This document shows positions 39,297-53,004 of a DNA stretch of 64,000 nt, piece after piece. Source of the DNA: Paraburkholderia fungorum (lineage in GTDB: Bacteria; Pseudomonadota; Gammaproteobacteria; Burkholderiales; Burkholderiaceae); NCBI RefSeq assembly GCF_900099835.1, contig NZ_FNKP01000001.1, forward strand, positions 186,001-250,000, written 5' to 3'. Numbering within the stretch: the first letter of the stretch is position 1; each line of letters opens with the position of its first letter. The notes under the pieces are model-generated. The model saw only the letters and a program-made list of their open reading frames with translations. It was not told the DNA's origin and ran no database searches. A program made the translations under genes and the position numbers.

Positions 39297-39722
39297 CTAG
39301 TTCTGACCACGCAGCTTGCGCAGACGCTGGATCGCAGCGAGCTGAGCCGTCGCGTACGCCAATTCCGCTTGCGCGGTTGCGTATTCGAGGTTCGAACCCG
39401 TGTTTTGCAGCGCTTCTTCCGCACGCTTGCGTGCATCTTCAGCTTTGGCTTCGTCGAGATCCTTGCCACGAATCGCGGTGTCGGCGAGAACCGTCACAGC
39501 GCCCGGCTGGATTTCGAGGATGCCGCCAGCGACGAACACAAACTCTTCTTCGCCGTTTTCAGCTTCGATGCGCACCGCACCCGGACGGATCCGCGTGATG
39601 AGCGGCGTGTGGCCCGGCAGAATGCCGAGTTCACCTGCTTCGCCCGGCAGCGCGACGAACTTCGCCTGGCCCGAGAAGATCTGCTCTTCCGCGCTGACGA
39701 CGTCTACTTTAATGGTTGCCAT
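39297..39722 (-). CDS. atpC: ATP synthase F1 subunit epsilon
   Basis: Epsilon subunit, 141 residues, part of the F1 central stalk; it couples and inhibits rotation. N-terminal beta domain [21 protein letters not shown] and [14 protein letters not shown], then a C-terminal helical hairpin rich in Ala, Glu and Arg. Last gene of the atp operon, 161 bases after atpD, with AGGAG before ATG 39722 and a terminator after the stop. Confidence 0.97.
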   Translation of the reverse strand: MATIKVDVVSAEEQIFSGQAKFVALPGEAGELGILPGHTPLITRIRPGAVRIEAENGEEEFVFVAGGILEIQPGAVTVLADTAIRGKDLDEAKAEDARKRAEEALQNTGSNLEYATAQAELAYATAQLAAIQRLRKLRGQN

Positions 39723-39883
39723 AAGTGTCGACTCCTGTGAACGAAAGTCAGCGCTTGAGCGCTAACCCTCGTCCCATGCAAGGCTGGGTTGGGCGTAGTA
39801 AGAGGCGCCGGATGTGCGACTGAATGCTGTAATGGCATCCGATCAGCGCGGAGTCCCGCGCCCCGCTTCGTTAAACCCGACCT

Positions 39884-41296
<1,413 letters not shown>

Positions 41297-41394
41297 TCAA
41301 TTCTTCACTCGCGCAAAGGCGCAATTTCGATGGGGCCGCCAAGGTGGGCGCGCCGCAAAGGGCGCACACGAAGCAGCTTGCCTGACCATCAAGG

Positions 41395-42279
41395 TCAGAC
41401 TGCCGCCGCGCCACCGACGATTTCCGACAGTTCTTTCGTGATCGCGGCCTGACGGCTCTTGTTATACACGAGCTGCAATTCGTTGATGACCGTCTTCGCG
41501 TTGTCCGAAGCGGCCTTCATCGCGACCATCCGAGCCGACTGTTCCGATGCCATGTTTTCCGCGACGGCCTGATAGACCAGCGCTTCGACATAACGCACCA
41601 GCAGTTCGTCCACCACTGCCTGCGCATCCGGCTCGTAGATGTAGTCCCACTGCGTGCTCGGCGTCGTGCCGTCTTCTTCCGTGCGCTCGAACTGTTCTGC
41701 CGACAGCGGCAGCAGTTGCTCGATCACCGGCTCCTGCTTCATCGTATTGACGAAGCGCGTGTACGCCAGGTACACAGCCGAAATCTTGCCTTCCGAGTAC
41801 AGGTCGAGCTGCACCTTCACCGCGCCGATCAGCTTTTCCAGATGCGGCGTATCGCCCAGATGCACGACGTTCGACGACACCTTGGCGCGCAGACGGTTCA
41901 GGAAACCCAGACCCTTGCTGCCGATCGCAGTTGCTTCGACCGTCTTGCCCTGGCCTTCCAGTTCCTTGAACTTCTGCAGCGACGCACGCAGCACGTTGGT
42001 GTTCATGCCGCCGCACAGACCTTTATCAGTCGTCACGAGGATGAAACCAGCCGTCTTCGCGCCGTCGTTCGACACCATGAACGGGTGACGATACTCCGGG
42101 TTCGCACGGCTCATGTGTGCAGCGATATCGCGGACCTTGTCGGCATACGGGCGAGCAGCGCGCATGCGCTCCTGAGCGCGGCGCATCTTCGATGCGGCCA
42201 CCATCTCCATCGCTTTCGTGATCTTGCGCGTGTTTTGCACGCTCTTGATCTTGCCGCGAATTTCCTTCATTCCAGCCAT
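41395..42279 (-). CDS. atpG: ATP synthase F1 subunit gamma
   Basis: Gamma subunit, 294 residues, the rotating shaft inside F1. The N-terminal coiled-coil [20 protein letters not shown] and the C-terminal helix [15 protein letters not shown] are the two shaft strands; [11 protein letters not shown] lies in the globular part. ATG 42279 was chosen (MAGMKEI is the family start); the frame is open to 42336. Confidence 0.98.
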   Translation of the reverse strand: MAGMKEIRGKIKSVQNTRKITKAMEMVAASKMRRAQERMRAARPYADKVRDIAAHMSRANPEYRHPFMVSNDGAKTAGFILVTTDKGLCGGMNTNVLRASLQKFKELEGQGKTVEATAIGSKGLGFLNRLRAKVSSNVVHLGDTPHLEKLIGAVKVQLDLYSEGKISAVYLAYTRFVNTMKQEPVIEQLLPLSAEQFERTEEDGTTPSTQWDYIYEPDAQAVVDELLVRYVEALVYQAVAENMASEQSARMVAMKAASDNAKTVINELQLVYNKSRQAAITKELSEIVGGAAAV

Positions 42280-42417
42280 TGCTTGCTCCTTGTCGACCCA
42301 AATTAGCGCTTTAACGCTTACTTGGGCCCCATGCAAAGCGATCTAAGCAGCGCGGGTTCAGTTGCCCGCGGCCCGCGCCGCTTCAAGGTCTTTTATGCCT
42401 TGCGGATCACTCGCAAA

Positions 42418-43959
<1,542 letters not shown>

Positions 43960-44017
43960 TATTCGCTCCTGATAGTCAATTCTGTTGCGTGCCAGCCGCT
44001 TCAGCGCGTGTCGCGCT

Positions 44018-44557
44018 TCAGGCCGTCAGAGCCGTTTGCATGCTGGCAAGCCGCGCGCGGACCGAGGTATCGAGCACTTCGTCGCCCACCGTCACGCGAA
44101 CGCCGCCGATCAACGACGAGTCGACTTCGACCGTCGGCTTCAGCTTGCGTTGGAACTTGCGTTCGAGACTTGCGACGAGTTCGTTCAACTGCGCGCCTTC
44201 GAGCGGGAATGCGCTGACGATCAGCACATCGGCCGCCCCTTCGCGGGCGTTCTTCAACTCTTCGAACTGCACAGCGATTTCCGGCAGCAGTTGCAGGCGA
44301 TGGTTATCGACCAGCATTTGCACCAGATTCTTCGCTTGCGCGTTGTCCTTGAGCGGCGACTTGACCGCGGCCAGCAGCAGTTCGCTGACCTGGGCGCGGC
44401 TTACTTTCGGGCTCGAGGCGATCGACAGCACTTCGGGCAGACGCGCAACCTGTGCCAGCTCCTGCACGAGCGTGGACCAGGCGGCGATGTCACCAGCTTC
44501 GGCCACGCCAAACAGCGCTTCTGCGTACGGACGGGCGATGGTTGCAAGTTCGGCCAT
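44018..44557 (-). CDS. atpH: ATP synthase F1 subunit delta
   Basis: Delta subunit, 179 residues, connecting the top of F1 to the peripheral stalk. The helical N-terminal domain ([17 protein letters not shown]) and the C-terminal signature [19 protein letters not shown] are clear. It starts 2 bases after the atpF stop, so translation is probably coupled. Confidence 0.98.
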   Translation of the reverse strand: MAELATIARPYAEALFGVAEAGDIAAWSTLVQELAQVARLPEVLSIASSPKVSRAQVSELLLAAVKSPLKDNAQAKNLVQMLVDNHRLQLLPEIAVQFEELKNAREGAADVLIVSAFPLEGAQLNELVASLERKFQRKLKPTVEVDSSLIGGVRVTVGDEVLDTSVRARLASMQTALTA

Positions 44558-44559
44558 GA

Positions 44560-45030
44560 TCAGAGCTCGGCTTTCAGTTGATTCAGCAGGTCAGCGTGAG
44601 CTGCCTGGTCGACTTCGCGCTTCAGGATCTGTTCAGCGCCCTTGACCGCGAGTGCAGCGACTTCGCCGCGCAGCGTTTCGCGCGCCTTCACGACTTGCTG
44701 GTCCGCGTCGGCCTTCGCTTGCGCGATGATGCGAGCGGCTTCAGCTTGCGCTTGAGCCTTGATTTCGTCAGCGACTGCCACAGCGCGCTTTTCCGCGTCA
44801 GCAATACGTTGCTGACCGTCGTTGCGTGCCTGAGCGAGTTCCTGGTCGACGAGCTTGTGAGCAGCGGCGAGTTCTTGCTTGCCCTTTTCAGCAGCCGACA
44901 AACCGTCAGCAATCTTCTTCGAGCGCTCGTCGAGGGCATTGATCAACGGCGGCCACACGAACTTCATCGTGAACCACGCGAGGATCAGGAACACGACCAT
45001 TTGCGCAAACAGGGTTGCGTTGAGATTCAC
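44560..45030 (-). CDS. atpF: ATP synthase Fo subunit b
   Basis: Subunit b, 156 residues: one N-terminal membrane helix ([22 protein letters not shown]) and a long charged helix that dimerises as the peripheral stalk (heptad-rich, Ala/Glu/Lys). AAGGAA precedes ATG 45030. Standard length for the proton-type enzyme. Confidence 0.98.
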   Translation of the reverse strand: MNLNATLFAQMVVFLILAWFTMKFVWPPLINALDERSKKIADGLSAAEKGKQELAAAHKLVDQELAQARNDGQQRIADAEKRAVAVADEIKAQAQAEAARIIAQAKADADQQVVKARETLRGEVAALAVKGAEQILKREVDQAAHADLLNQLKAEL

Positions 45031-45169
45031 GGTGTTTCCTTAAACGTTGCTAGTTCGGAAAAGTGAAACGGCAAGGCGCTCATCGATTCTGTATTCGATC
45101 AGCGCCTAAGTGCCCGTTCCGCCCTGCGCCTTTACCAGTTATAGCTCAGGCGCAAACTTCCGAGGAACC

Positions 45170-45463
<294 letters not shown>

Positions 45464-45520
45464 TTAGAACTGGTTGGAACTGGGATTTAAAAACTAAAGC
45501 GATTCTTTTGACGGCGCAGT

Positions 45521-46372
45521 TTAGTGCGTGTCGTGTGCCTGGCCGATGTACACCAGCGTCAGCATCATGAAAATGAAGGCCTGCAGCAGAACGATCAGGA
45601 TGTGGAAGATTGACCACACGCTGCCGGCGATCACGTGGCCGATGAAGCCAAGCACCGTCGTGTCCGCGCCGAAGCTCCAGATGCTGCCGAGCAGGGCAAT
45701 CAGCAGGAACAACAGTTCGCCCGCGTACATGTTGCCGAACAGCCGCATGCCGAGCGAGACCGTCTTCGCGACGAACTCGATGATGTTCAGTGCAAGGTTC
45801 GGGATCCACAGCAGCGGATGCGCGCCGAACGGAGCGGACAGCAGTTCATGCACGAAGCCGCCGGCGCCCTTGATCTTGAAGTTGTAGTAAATCATCAGCA
45901 CGAACACGCCGAGAGCGATACCGAGCGTGCCGTTAAGGTCGGCAGTCGGAACGATGCGGTGGTGCGGGATGGTTTCGGACAGACCCAGCCAGCCAATCAC
46001 GTGGCCCGGCAGGTCGACAGGGATAAAGTCGAGCGAGTTCATCAGCGCGACCCAGACGAAAACGGTCAGGGCCAGCGGCGCGATGAAAGTGCGCGAGCCG
46101 TGGATCATCGACTTCGATTGATCCTCGACCATTTCGACCAGCATTTCGATTGCGCACTGGAAACGGCCGGGTACGCCCGACGTTGCCTTACGCGCAGCGA
46201 GATGCAGGATGAAGATCGTGGCCAGACCGCAAACGATCGACCAGAAAAGGGTGTCCAGATTCCACACGTGGATGTCGAAAATCGACGTCTGATGCGCGGT
46301 GGAAAAGTTCTGCAAGTGGTGCGCGATGTACTCGGACGGATCCATTGCGCGCGTGCCTTCGCTAGCTGCCAT
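45521..46372 (-). CDS. atpB: ATP synthase Fo subunit a
   Basis: Subunit a, 283 residues, forming the proton half-channels against the c-ring. The essential Arg lies in [17 protein letters not shown] near residue 215. Five to six membrane helices are visible. ATG 46372 ([19 protein letters not shown]) was chosen; the frame is open to 46474. A shorter start at MDPSEY is possible. Confidence 0.97.
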   Translation of the reverse strand: MAASEGTRAMDPSEYIAHHLQNFSTAHQTSIFDIHVWNLDTLFWSIVCGLATIFILHLAARKATSGVPGRFQCAIEMLVEMVEDQSKSMIHGSRTFIAPLALTVFVWVALMNSLDFIPVDLPGHVIGWLGLSETIPHHRIVPTADLNGTLGIALGVFVLMIYYNFKIKGAGGFVHELLSAPFGAHPLLWIPNLALNIIEFVAKTVSLGMRLFGNMYAGELLFLLIALLGSIWSFGADTTVLGFIGHVIAGSVWSIFHILIVLLQAFIFMMLTLVYIGQAHDTH

Positions 46373-46545
46373 ATCGTTAAAGCCACCCAAATTGTCGAAA
46401 ATCGTCTTAGGCCGTACCCGCAGCAATGCTGTATTGCGGGAACACGCCGGGTGCGGATCGTGTCTCATCCGCACACCTGTTGCCGGCGCTGCGCGCCAGC
46501 CTGAATTTTTTGCTGCTACTTTGTTGCTGCTACCTGGAGGCTAAC

Positions 46546-47091
46546 CTAGCGCCAGGCCAAGGCGATCCAGTATGTCTTGAGCGCGATGAGGTAGGTCACG
46601 AGCAGCGGCACCCAGCATACGTCGTGATACCAGAAGGCGATGGCTACAAACATCGCGATCGTTGTCCCCATCTTGAGCGCTTCGCCGATCATCCAGCTCA
46701 TCACTGTTTTGGCGCCGCTCAGCGTTCTAAGGCGCGCCGCAAACAGTGCGCCTGGTATCCAGCAAATTGCGCCCCCCAGGAACGCGGACAGCGCAGCAGC
46801 GCCCGGCGGCTTATAGAACAGCCACCACAACAGCGTAGCACCCAGGGACAAAACCATTTGCGCTGCCACGACCTTGAAAGGCGTAACGCGCGATGGACGA
46901 CTCACGTTAGGACCAAACAGCTTTTCAGCTTCGGCCCGCGTGAGCGGAACGATATTGTTATCTTCTTGCGCGACATCCCACTCATCGCCAGATGCAGCTT
47001 GCTGACCGGAGGGCAGATCGGAAGCGGTGCGTTCATCGCGGTGTCCGTCGTGCCCATTCTTCGGCGCTTGATTCGACGTTTTGACCGCCAT
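46546..47091 (-). CDS. atpI: ATP synthase accessory protein AtpI
   Basis: First gene of the atp operon, 181 residues. The N-terminal 65 residues are polar and Asp/Glu-rich, longer than in E. coli AtpI. Four hydrophobic helices follow (VVAAQMVLSLGATLLWWLFY, SAFLGGAICWIPGALFAARL and two more). AtpI helps assemble the c-ring in other bacteria. The operon promoter should lie just beyond 47091. Confidence 0.9.
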   Translation of the reverse strand: MAVKTSNQAPKNGHDGHRDERTASDLPSGQQAASGDEWDVAQEDNNIVPLTRAEAEKLFGPNVSRPSRVTPFKVVAAQMVLSLGATLLWWLFYKPPGAAALSAFLGGAICWIPGALFAARLRTLSGAKTVMSWMIGEALKMGTTIAMFVAIAFWYHDVCWVPLLVTYLIALKTYWIALAWR

Positions 47092-47579
47092 CGCAGTGTT
47101 CCGAAAGTCTTGTTCCAGCCCGCGAGCTTACGCTGCGCTTACGGGGTTGCCGTGCAATTAAATCCGGGCGATTGTAAGCGATAGTTGCAGGCAATTCAAG
47201 ACTTTAGCCCGTTCAATAACCTGCGTGAAACGCGCCTCCACAATGCGGCAACGCCGTTTTTTTGAGCGAAAACACGTCAAATGTAAGGCGGCAAGGCAAT
47301 GGCAAAACATGATGCACAAAATGGGTTCGCAGATGTGCGGCGAACCGTCGCGAAAGCGCTAAATCGGACGTCTCGTAAATGCAACAAACGTCAATTTATG
47401 CGCTTAGGGTTGGACAGGCGATGCATCTACAGGTAAGACGCGTTTGAAATTGGAATCGCCCTGCCCTCTTCGAAAATCATCACGCTTAATTTAATTAGGA
47501 ATCCAACCAATGAGAAGATGCTCTCGCTGCCGTAGGAATCCAGCGCAAACAAAAGCGCCAGCATCTGCTCAAAAGCAAA
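47092..47579. other. Spacer between parB and the atp operon
   Basis: About 490 bases, A+T-richer than the flanks, that should contain the atp operon promoter (minus strand). A 67-codon minus-strand frame at 47427-47630 begins inside the parB terminator and has no ribosome site, so I do not call it a gene. CGGC-AAC-GCCG followed by seven T near 47254-47271 is a weak hairpin on the plus strand. Confidence 0.5.
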
Positions 47580-47605
47580 CGGGCGACTCGATAACGAGTC
47601 GCCCG
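47580..47605 (-). terminator. Terminator of the mnmG-rsmG-parAB transcript
   Basis: CGGGCGACTCG, loop ATAA, CGAGTCGCCCG: an 11-base perfect stem about 35 bases past the parB stop. On the minus strand GTTTGCTTTT follows. Confidence 0.85.
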
Positions 47606-47638
47606 TCGATTCCGCGCTGCGTCTATGCAATGTGCGGA

Positions 47639-48526
47639 TCAGGCCGTCGCATTACCGCGCAGGCGCACAAGAATCCCTTCTAGCGCATCCAGATCGCCGA
47701 AGTCCACTAGCACCTGTCCACGTCCGCGTCGGCCCAGTTTGATCTTCACCGTTGCCGACAACAAATCCGACAACTCCTCTTCCAGCCGACGCGTATCGCG
47801 CCCGCCATCCTGATTCGCACGCGCCTTGACCGCCGGCGCGGCTTTGGTCGTCGTCGTCACCAACTTTTCGGTTTCGCGCACCGACATGCGCTTATTAACC
47901 ACCTGGTTAGCCAGCGTGATCTGCGTCGCGGCATCGACGGCGAGAAGCGCGCGCGCGTGCCCCATGTCCAGATCGCCAGCCAGCAGCATGGTCTGCACGG
48001 GCGACGCCAGATTGAGCAGACGCAGCAGATTCGACACTGCGCTACGTGACCGGCCAACCGACTCCGCCGCCTGTTCGTGCGTGAAATTGAACTCGTCGAG
48101 CAAGCGCTGGATGCCCTGCGCCTCTTCCAGAGGATTCAGATCTTCGCGCTGAATATTCTCAATCAGCGCCATCGCGGCGGCAGCCTGGTCCGGCACATCC
48201 TTCACCAGCACAGGCACTTCGTCGAGACCCGCCAGACGTGCGGCCCGGAAACGCCGCTCGCCCGCGATGATTTCGTACTTGTCCGCGGAAATGGGACGCA
48301 CAAGAATCGGCTGCATCAACCCCTGCGCGCGGATGCTGGCGGCCAGCTCCTGCAGCGCGCCTTCATCCATGCGCGTACGCGGCTGATACTTACCCGCCTG
48401 CATCTTGCTGAGCGGCAACACGTTCGGTGCGCCCTCGATCGTCGCCGTCTCGGTGATGTCGGCCGTGCCACCCAACAGCGCCTCCAGACCCCGGCCCAAT
48501 CCCTTCTTTCTTGCTACTGCGTTCAT
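47639..48526 (-). CDS. parB: Chromosome partition protein ParB
   Basis: A 295-residue CTP-dependent DNA clamp that loads at parS and spreads. The ParB/Srx domain carries the CTP-binding GERRFRAARLAG near residue 92 and ENIQREDLNPLEEAQG. The helix-turn-helix FTHEQAAESVGRSRSAVSN near 153 reads parS. The C-terminal dimer domain (RLEEELSDLLSATVKIK) follows. It lies 18 bases after parA. Two perfect parS sites lie within 4 kb, at 50632 and 52186. Confidence 0.98.
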   Translation of the reverse strand: MNAVARKKGLGRGLEALLGGTADITETATIEGAPNVLPLSKMQAGKYQPRTRMDEGALQELAASIRAQGLMQPILVRPISADKYEIIAGERRFRAARLAGLDEVPVLVKDVPDQAAAAMALIENIQREDLNPLEEAQGIQRLLDEFNFTHEQAAESVGRSRSAVSNLLRLLNLASPVQTMLLAGDLDMGHARALLAVDAATQITLANQVVNKRMSVRETEKLVTTTTKAAPAVKARANQDGGRDTRRLEEELSDLLSATVKIKLGRRGRGQVLVDFGDLDALEGILVRLRGNATA

Positions 48527-48544
48527 TGTGCTTCCTCGATCCGC

Positions 48545-49336
48545 TTAGGACGCCTGGGGCGCGTCATTGAAGGCGCGCACCCGTTCAATCATTTCCGCGC
48601 CGAACTGCACATACGCCTGCGCACCACGTGAAGCCTTATCGAACACCACTCCCGGCAAGCCATAGCTGGGTGCTTCGGCGAGACGCACGTTGCGCGGGAT
48701 TACCGCGTCGAAAACCTTGTCGCCGAAATGCTCTTTCAGTTGATCCGAAACCTGCTGCTGCAACGTGATACGCGGATCGAACATCACGCGCAACAAACCG
48801 ATGACCTTGAGGTCACGGTTCAGGTTTGCATGCACCTGCTTGATCGTGTTGACGAGGTCGGACAGACCTTCGAGCGCAAAGTACTCGCACTGCATCGGGA
48901 TGACGACGCCATGCGCGGCGCACAGGCCGTTGAGCGTGAGCAGCGACAAAGCCGGCGGGCAGTCGATCAGCACGAAGTCGTATTCGGTTTCGACCGCCGC
49001 GAGTGCGATCTTCAGTTGCCGCTCACGGTTCTGCACGCTGACGAGTTCAACCTCCGCACCCGCGAGCTCCCGGTTCGCCGGCAGCACGTCGTACCCCACG
49101 GCTTCCGGACGGATTCGCGCATTGGCGACCGACACGCCATCTACGAGCACCTCGTAGACAGTATTCGCACACGCTGCCTTGTCGATGCCGCTGCCCATCG
49201 TGGCGTTGCCCTGCGGGTCCAGGTCGATGAGAAGGACTCGCTGTCCCTGCGCTGCCAAACTCGCGGCCAGATTCACTGTGGTCGTCGTCTTGCCGACGCC
49301 GCCTTTCTGGTTCGCAACGCAGAAGATTTTTGCCAT
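48545..49336 (-). CDS. parA: Chromosome partition ATPase ParA
   Basis: Deviant Walker ATPase of 263 residues that moves ParB-parS complexes. ANQKGGVGKTTTTVNLAASL (Walker A with signature Lys) is at residues 8-27, LIDLDPQGNAT near 37, and DFVLIDCPPALSLLTLNGL near 115. The lack of an N-terminal DNA-binding extension marks it as the chromosomal (Soj) type. Third gene of mnmG-rsmG-parA-parB. Confidence 0.98.
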   Translation of the reverse strand: MAKIFCVANQKGGVGKTTTTVNLAASLAAQGQRVLLIDLDPQGNATMGSGIDKAACANTVYEVLVDGVSVANARIRPEAVGYDVLPANRELAGAEVELVSVQNRERQLKIALAAVETEYDFVLIDCPPALSLLTLNGLCAAHGVVIPMQCEYFALEGLSDLVNTIKQVHANLNRDLKVIGLLRVMFDPRITLQQQVSDQLKEHFGDKVFDAVIPRNVRLAEAPSYGLPGVVFDKASRGAQAYVQFGAEMIERVRAFNDAPQAS

Positions 49337-49423
49337 CGTTGGAATGTCCCTTTTACTGCTAGATGAAGAAGAATTGCTATTTGATTCTGACGAAGTCGCA
49401 AATTGCGAATCGTGGCTACGTGG

Positions 49424-50110
49424 TTAATTGTTGCCGTCTACCAGAACCTTGATCAGGTGGCGCTCGGCGTCAAGAGACGGCACGTTCAGCCGGATGATCT
49501 GTTCCACGTGAGAACCTGCCGGCAGACGCTCAATCTCGCCGTCCGGGCGCACTCCCTTCATGGCCCAGATCGCGCCCTGCTCCGCAACCAGATGACGGGC
49601 CAGTGTAACGAAATCCGACAGTTCTGCGAATGCGCGCGAGACAATTACGTCGAACTTTGCAGGTACTTCGGCGCCCGGCTTCAAACTTTCAACCCGGCCG
49701 GTCACCACGGACAGATTCGTCAGGCCCAACTCGGCCTTTGCCTGAGCCTGAAACGCCGTCTTCTTATGAACGATGTCGTTCGTGGTAATAGTCCATTCGG
49801 ACAGGACGATCGCCAGCACGATGCCCGGCATACCGCCGCCTGACCCCACGTCGAGAACCGACGACGGGCCGAGCGGCGCGAGGTGCGGCACGATCGAAAG
49901 CGAATCGAGAATGTGCTGGATCAACATTTGCCGCGGATCGCGGATCGCCGTCAGGTTGTAGACGGCGTTCCACTTCGACAATAACGCGACGTAGTCCAGC
50001 AGCTTGTTGAATTGGGCGTCGCTCAATTCGAGGCCGAGTTCGCTGACGCCGTCTGCAAGCAACGACGCCAACTCCTGCGAGGCTGTGCTCCCCTTCTGAC
50101 CCACCATCAT
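49424..50110 (-). CDS. rsmG: 16S rRNA (guanine527-N7)-methyltransferase RsmG
   Basis: A 228-residue SAM-dependent enzyme (formerly GidB) that methylates G527 of 16S rRNA. Family segments are [20 protein letters not shown] near residue 45, the SAM motif [17 protein letters not shown] near 85 and VVTGRVESL near 132. Its ATG overlaps the mnmG stop codon (ATGA), so translation is coupled. ATG 50110 or the next ATG at 50107 may be used. Confidence 0.97.
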   Translation of the reverse strand: MMVGQKGSTASQELASLLADGVSELGLELSDAQFNKLLDYVALLSKWNAVYNLTAIRDPRQMLIQHILDSLSIVPHLAPLGPSSVLDVGSGGGMPGIVLAIVLSEWTITTNDIVHKKTAFQAQAKAELGLTNLSVVTGRVESLKPGAEVPAKFDVIVSRAFAELSDFVTLARHLVAEQGAIWAMKGVRPDGEIERLPAGSHVEQIIRLNVPSLDAERHLIKVLVDGNN

Positions 50111-52065
50111 TGCGTCACCGGCGTGTTGTCGGAGCCCGGTACGGCAGGTTTCGTCGAACGACGTCCCAAACCGCGCTTCAGATGAACCATCAGCAGCGAA
50201 ATCGCGGCGGGCGTGATGCCGGAAATCCGCGACGCTTGGCCAATAGTTTCCGGGCGGAATTGCGTTAACTTCTGACGCGCCTCGAAGGACAGGCCTCTGA
50301 CTTCCGCGTAGTCCAGCCCTTCCGGCAAACGCGTGCTTTCATGAGCTTCATTGCGCTCGATTTCACCAGCTTGACGATCGATATATCCCTGATACTTGAT
50401 ACCGATCTCGATCTGCTCCTTGATCTGAGCGAGCAATACTTCGTCTTCGGCGAGTACTTCGGGTGCTGCGCATTCGCCGGCGCGCAGTCCGCACACGCCG
50501 TCGTAGCTGACGCCCGGACGGCGCAGCAGATCCGCGAGACTATATTCGTGATCGATCGGCTTGCCGAGAAGCGCCGTGGCTTCGTCGGCTGGCAATGTCT
50601 TGGGATTCACCCACGTGGTACGCAGACGCTCTGTTTCACGTGAAACAGCGTCACGTTTACGACTGAATGCATCCCAACGGATGTCGTCGACTACGCCAAG
50701 CTCGCGACCAATCTCGGTCAGCCTCATATCGGCGTTATCTTCCCGCAGGCTCAAGCGATATTCCGCACGGCTGGTAAACATCCGATACGGTTCGGACACG
50801 CCGCGTGTCACGAGGTCATCAACCAACACGCCCAGATAAGCCTGGTCGCGGCGCGGACACCATGCGTCTTTGCCTTGCACAAACAAACCGGCGTTGATAC
50901 CAGCCAGCAGACCTTGCGCCGCCGCTTCTTCGTACCCGGTCGTACCGTTGATCTGGCCTGCGAAGAACAACCCGTTAATCACCTTGGTTTCCAGCGAAGC
51001 CTTCAATCCACGCGGATCGAAATAGTCGTATTCGATCGCATAGCCCGGTCGCAAGATGTGCGCGTGTTCCAAACCGCGCATCGAACGGACAAGCTCCAAC
51101 TGCACATCAAACGGCAAGCTCGTCGAGATGCCGTTCGGGTAGAACTCATTGGTCGTCAGCCCTTCCGGCTCGAGGAAAATCTGATGCGATTCTTTCGACG
51201 CAAACCGGTGAATCTTGTCTTCGATCGACGGGCAATAGCGCGGCCCCACCCCTTCGATCACGCCGGTATACATCGGCGACCGGTCGAGTCCACCACGAAT
51301 AATGTCGTGGGTACGCTCGTTTGTGTGCGTAACCCAGCACGGCACTTGTCGCGGATGTTGTTCGACACGACCTAGGAACGAGAACACCGGCACCGGATCC
51401 AGGTCACCCGGCTGCTCTTCGAGTTGGGAAAAGTCGATCGTACGGCCGTCAATACGCGGCGGCGTACCCGTCTTGAGGCGACCCTGGGGCAGCTTCAATT
51501 CCTTCAGACGCGCTGACAACGACACCGCCGCCGGATCGCCGGCACGGCCACCGGTGTAGTTGTTCAAGCCCACGTGAATCTTGCCGTCGAGGAAAGTCCC
51601 CGCCGTCAGCACAACCGCGCGAGCGCGGAAGCGAATGCCCACCTGCGTGACGGCACCGACGACGCGGTCACCCTCAACCATCAGATCATCAACAGCCTGC
51701 TGGAACAGCCAAAGATTCGGCTGATTTTCCAGCCGATGCCGGATCGCCTGCTTATACAGCAGACGGTCAGCCTGAGCGCGCGTCGCCCGAACTGCCGGGC
51801 CTTTCGACGAATTCAGGATACGGAACTGGATCCCGCCTTCATCCGTCGCGGCTGCCATCGCACCGCCAAGCGCGTCGACTTCCTTAACCAGATGGCCTTT
51901 ACCAATGCCGCCGATGGACGGATTGCAGCTCATCTGGCCGAGGGTTTCGATGTTGTGGGTCAGCAGGAGCGTGGTGTTGCCCATGCGTGCCGAGGCCAAC
52001 GCGGCTTCGGTGCCGGCATGACCGCCGCCGACGACGATTACGTCAAATTCTGTGGGAAAGAGCAT
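50107..52065 (-). CDS. mnmG: tRNA uridine-5-carboxymethylaminomethyl modification enzyme MnmG
   Basis: FAD protein of 652 residues (GidA) that, with MnmE, modifies the wobble uridine of several tRNAs. The FAD-binding motif [20 protein letters not shown] lies near the start. Signatures [15 protein letters not shown] near 270 and [17 protein letters not shown] near 365 are present. ATG 52065 was chosen ([14 protein letters not shown]); an ATG-like start 12 bases further is possible. Codons for AVSRETER near residues 473-480 contain a perfect parS site. Confidence 0.98.
   Translation of the reverse strand: MLFPTEFDVIVVGGGHAGTEAALASARMGNTTLLLTHNIETLGQMSCNPSIGGIGKGHLVKEVDALGGAMAAATDEGGIQFRILNSSKGPAVRATRAQADRLLYKQAIRHRLENQPNLWLFQQAVDDLMVEGDRVVGAVTQVGIRFRARAVVLTAGTFLDGKIHVGLNNYTGGRAGDPAAVSLSARLKELKLPQGRLKTGTPPRIDGRTIDFSQLEEQPGDLDPVPVFSFLGRVEQHPRQVPCWVTHTNERTHDIIRGGLDRSPMYTGVIEGVGPRYCPSIEDKIHRFASKESHQIFLEPEGLTTNEFYPNGISTSLPFDVQLELVRSMRGLEHAHILRPGYAIEYDYFDPRGLKASLETKVINGLFFAGQINGTTGYEEAAAQGLLAGINAGLFVQGKDAWCPRRDQAYLGVLVDDLVTRGVSEPYRMFTSRAEYRLSLREDNADMRLTEIGRELGVVDDIRWDAFSRKRDAVSRETERLRTTWVNPKTLPADEATALLGKPIDHEYSLADLLRRPGVSYDGVCGLRAGECAAPEVLAEDEVLLAQIKEQIEIGIKYQGYIDRQAGEIERNEAHESTRLPEGLDYAEVRGLSFEARQKLTQFRPETIGQASRISGITPAAISLLMVHLKRGLGRRSTKPAVPGSDNTPVTQ
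50632..50647. promoter_or_regulatory. parS: parS site inside mnmG
   Basis: TGTTTCACGTGAAACA, an exact match to the bacterial parS consensus, within a perfect 18-base palindrome (flanking C and G also pair). It lies in the mnmG coding sequence, about 2.1 kb from the parB start. It should be a ParB loading site for the origin region. Confidence 0.93.
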
Positions 52066-52173
52066 TGCGGATCTCACGCCAGATCGTCGCGTGAGCCTTT
52101 CAAAGGAAGAGGTATGGGCGAATTATAACGGGTTCGGTTTAGGCCCGAATTTCGTCCGAATGACCAGGTCGTA

Positions 52174-52207
52174 AAAAAAGCGGTGTGTTTCACGTGAAAC
52201 ACACCGC
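52174..52207 (-). terminator. Terminator whose stem is a parS palindrome
   Basis: A 28-base perfect palindrome (52180-52207) with a core parS is followed, on the minus strand, by a run of seven T (52173-52179 region). It lies about 33 bases past the stop of the livF gene at 52240 and should end that transcript before mnmG. The fold has GCGGTGTG/CACACCGC as outer stem. Confidence 0.8.
52186..52201. promoter_or_regulatory. parS: parS site between mnmG and livF
   Basis: A second exact TGTTTCACGTGAAACA, centred in a longer 28-base palindrome and about 120 bases upstream of the mnmG start codon. The surrounding sequence doubles as a rho-independent terminator. Confidence 0.95.
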
Positions 52208-52239
52208 TTCGAAGTGCGAAGAACAGAAAGGCGCGTGCT

Positions 52240-53004
52240 TTAGGCCACTTTTTTGGTTAGACCCAGATATGTCTCAATCACACGAGGATTCTTTGCCAAG
52301 TCCGCCGCCGCCCCTTCCAGCGCCAATTCTCCGGTTTCAAGTACGTACCCATAGTCGGAGATTTGCAACGCGGCCCGCGCGTTCTGTTCGATCAGCAGTG
52401 TCGCAACGCCCGTCTGCCGCAACGCGCTGATGATGTGGAAAATCTCCTTCACGATCAGCGGCGCTAAGCCCAAGCTCGGCTCGTCCAGCATCAGCAGATC
52501 GGGTTTGCCCATGAGTGCGCGCCCCACTGCCAGCATTTGCCGCTCACCGCCGGAAAGCGTGCCGGCTGCCTGCTTGCGGCGCTCCTTCAACCGTGGGAAA
52601 AGCGTAAACACCGGTTCGAGTTGGTCGAGAAAATTGCGCTCCCCTGCCCGCTTTCGCCGATACGCTCCAAGGACCAGATTATCCTCAACCGTCATCGAGG
52701 CGAATAACTCGCGCTTTTCCGGCACCAGACACATGCCGCGCGCGACCCGCTTTTCAACCGGCACCGCGCTCACGTCCTCATCCCGATAAACGACGGCGCC
52801 TTTTGCATGACCCGTGCTCGGCAATGCGCCCATGATTGCGTTCAGCAACGTGGACTTACCGGCGCCGTTCGGGCCGATCACCGAGACAATCTGTCCTGCC
52901 CGCACTTTGATCGCCGCGCCATGCAGCGCCTCAACCTTGCCGTATCGGACGGACAACCCGTTAACGTCGAGAATCGGCGCAACAACATTCATTGTGTTCT
53001 CCAT
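52240..53004 (-). CDS. livF: Liv-type ABC transporter ATP-binding protein (LivF type), cluster 1
   Basis: ATPase of about 254 residues. Walker A VIGPNGAGKSTLLNAIMG near residue 42, signature GTLSGGERQMLAVGRAL near 145 and Walker B LLMLDEPSLGLAP place it in the LivF branch. ATG 53004 overlaps the TGA of the LivM-LivG gene (TGATG); GTG 53007 and ATG 52992 are other possible starts. Last gene of the operon starting at 57218; a parS-containing terminator follows. Confidence 0.93.
   Translation of the reverse strand: MENTMNVVAPILDVNGLSVRYGKVEALHGAAIKVRAGQIVSVIGPNGAGKSTLLNAIMGALPSTGHAKGAVVYRDEDVSAVPVEKRVARGMCLVPEKRELFASMTVEDNLVLGAYRRKRAGERNFLDQLEPVFTLFPRLKERRKQAAGTLSGGERQMLAVGRALMGKPDLLMLDEPSLGLAPLIVKEIFHIISALRQTGVATLLIEQNARAALQISDYGYVLETGELALEGAAADLAKNPRVIETYLGLTKKVA

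Noticed and set aside
47427..47630. 67-codon minus-strand frame between parB and atpI
   Set aside because: It starts inside the parB terminator hairpin and has no ribosome site.
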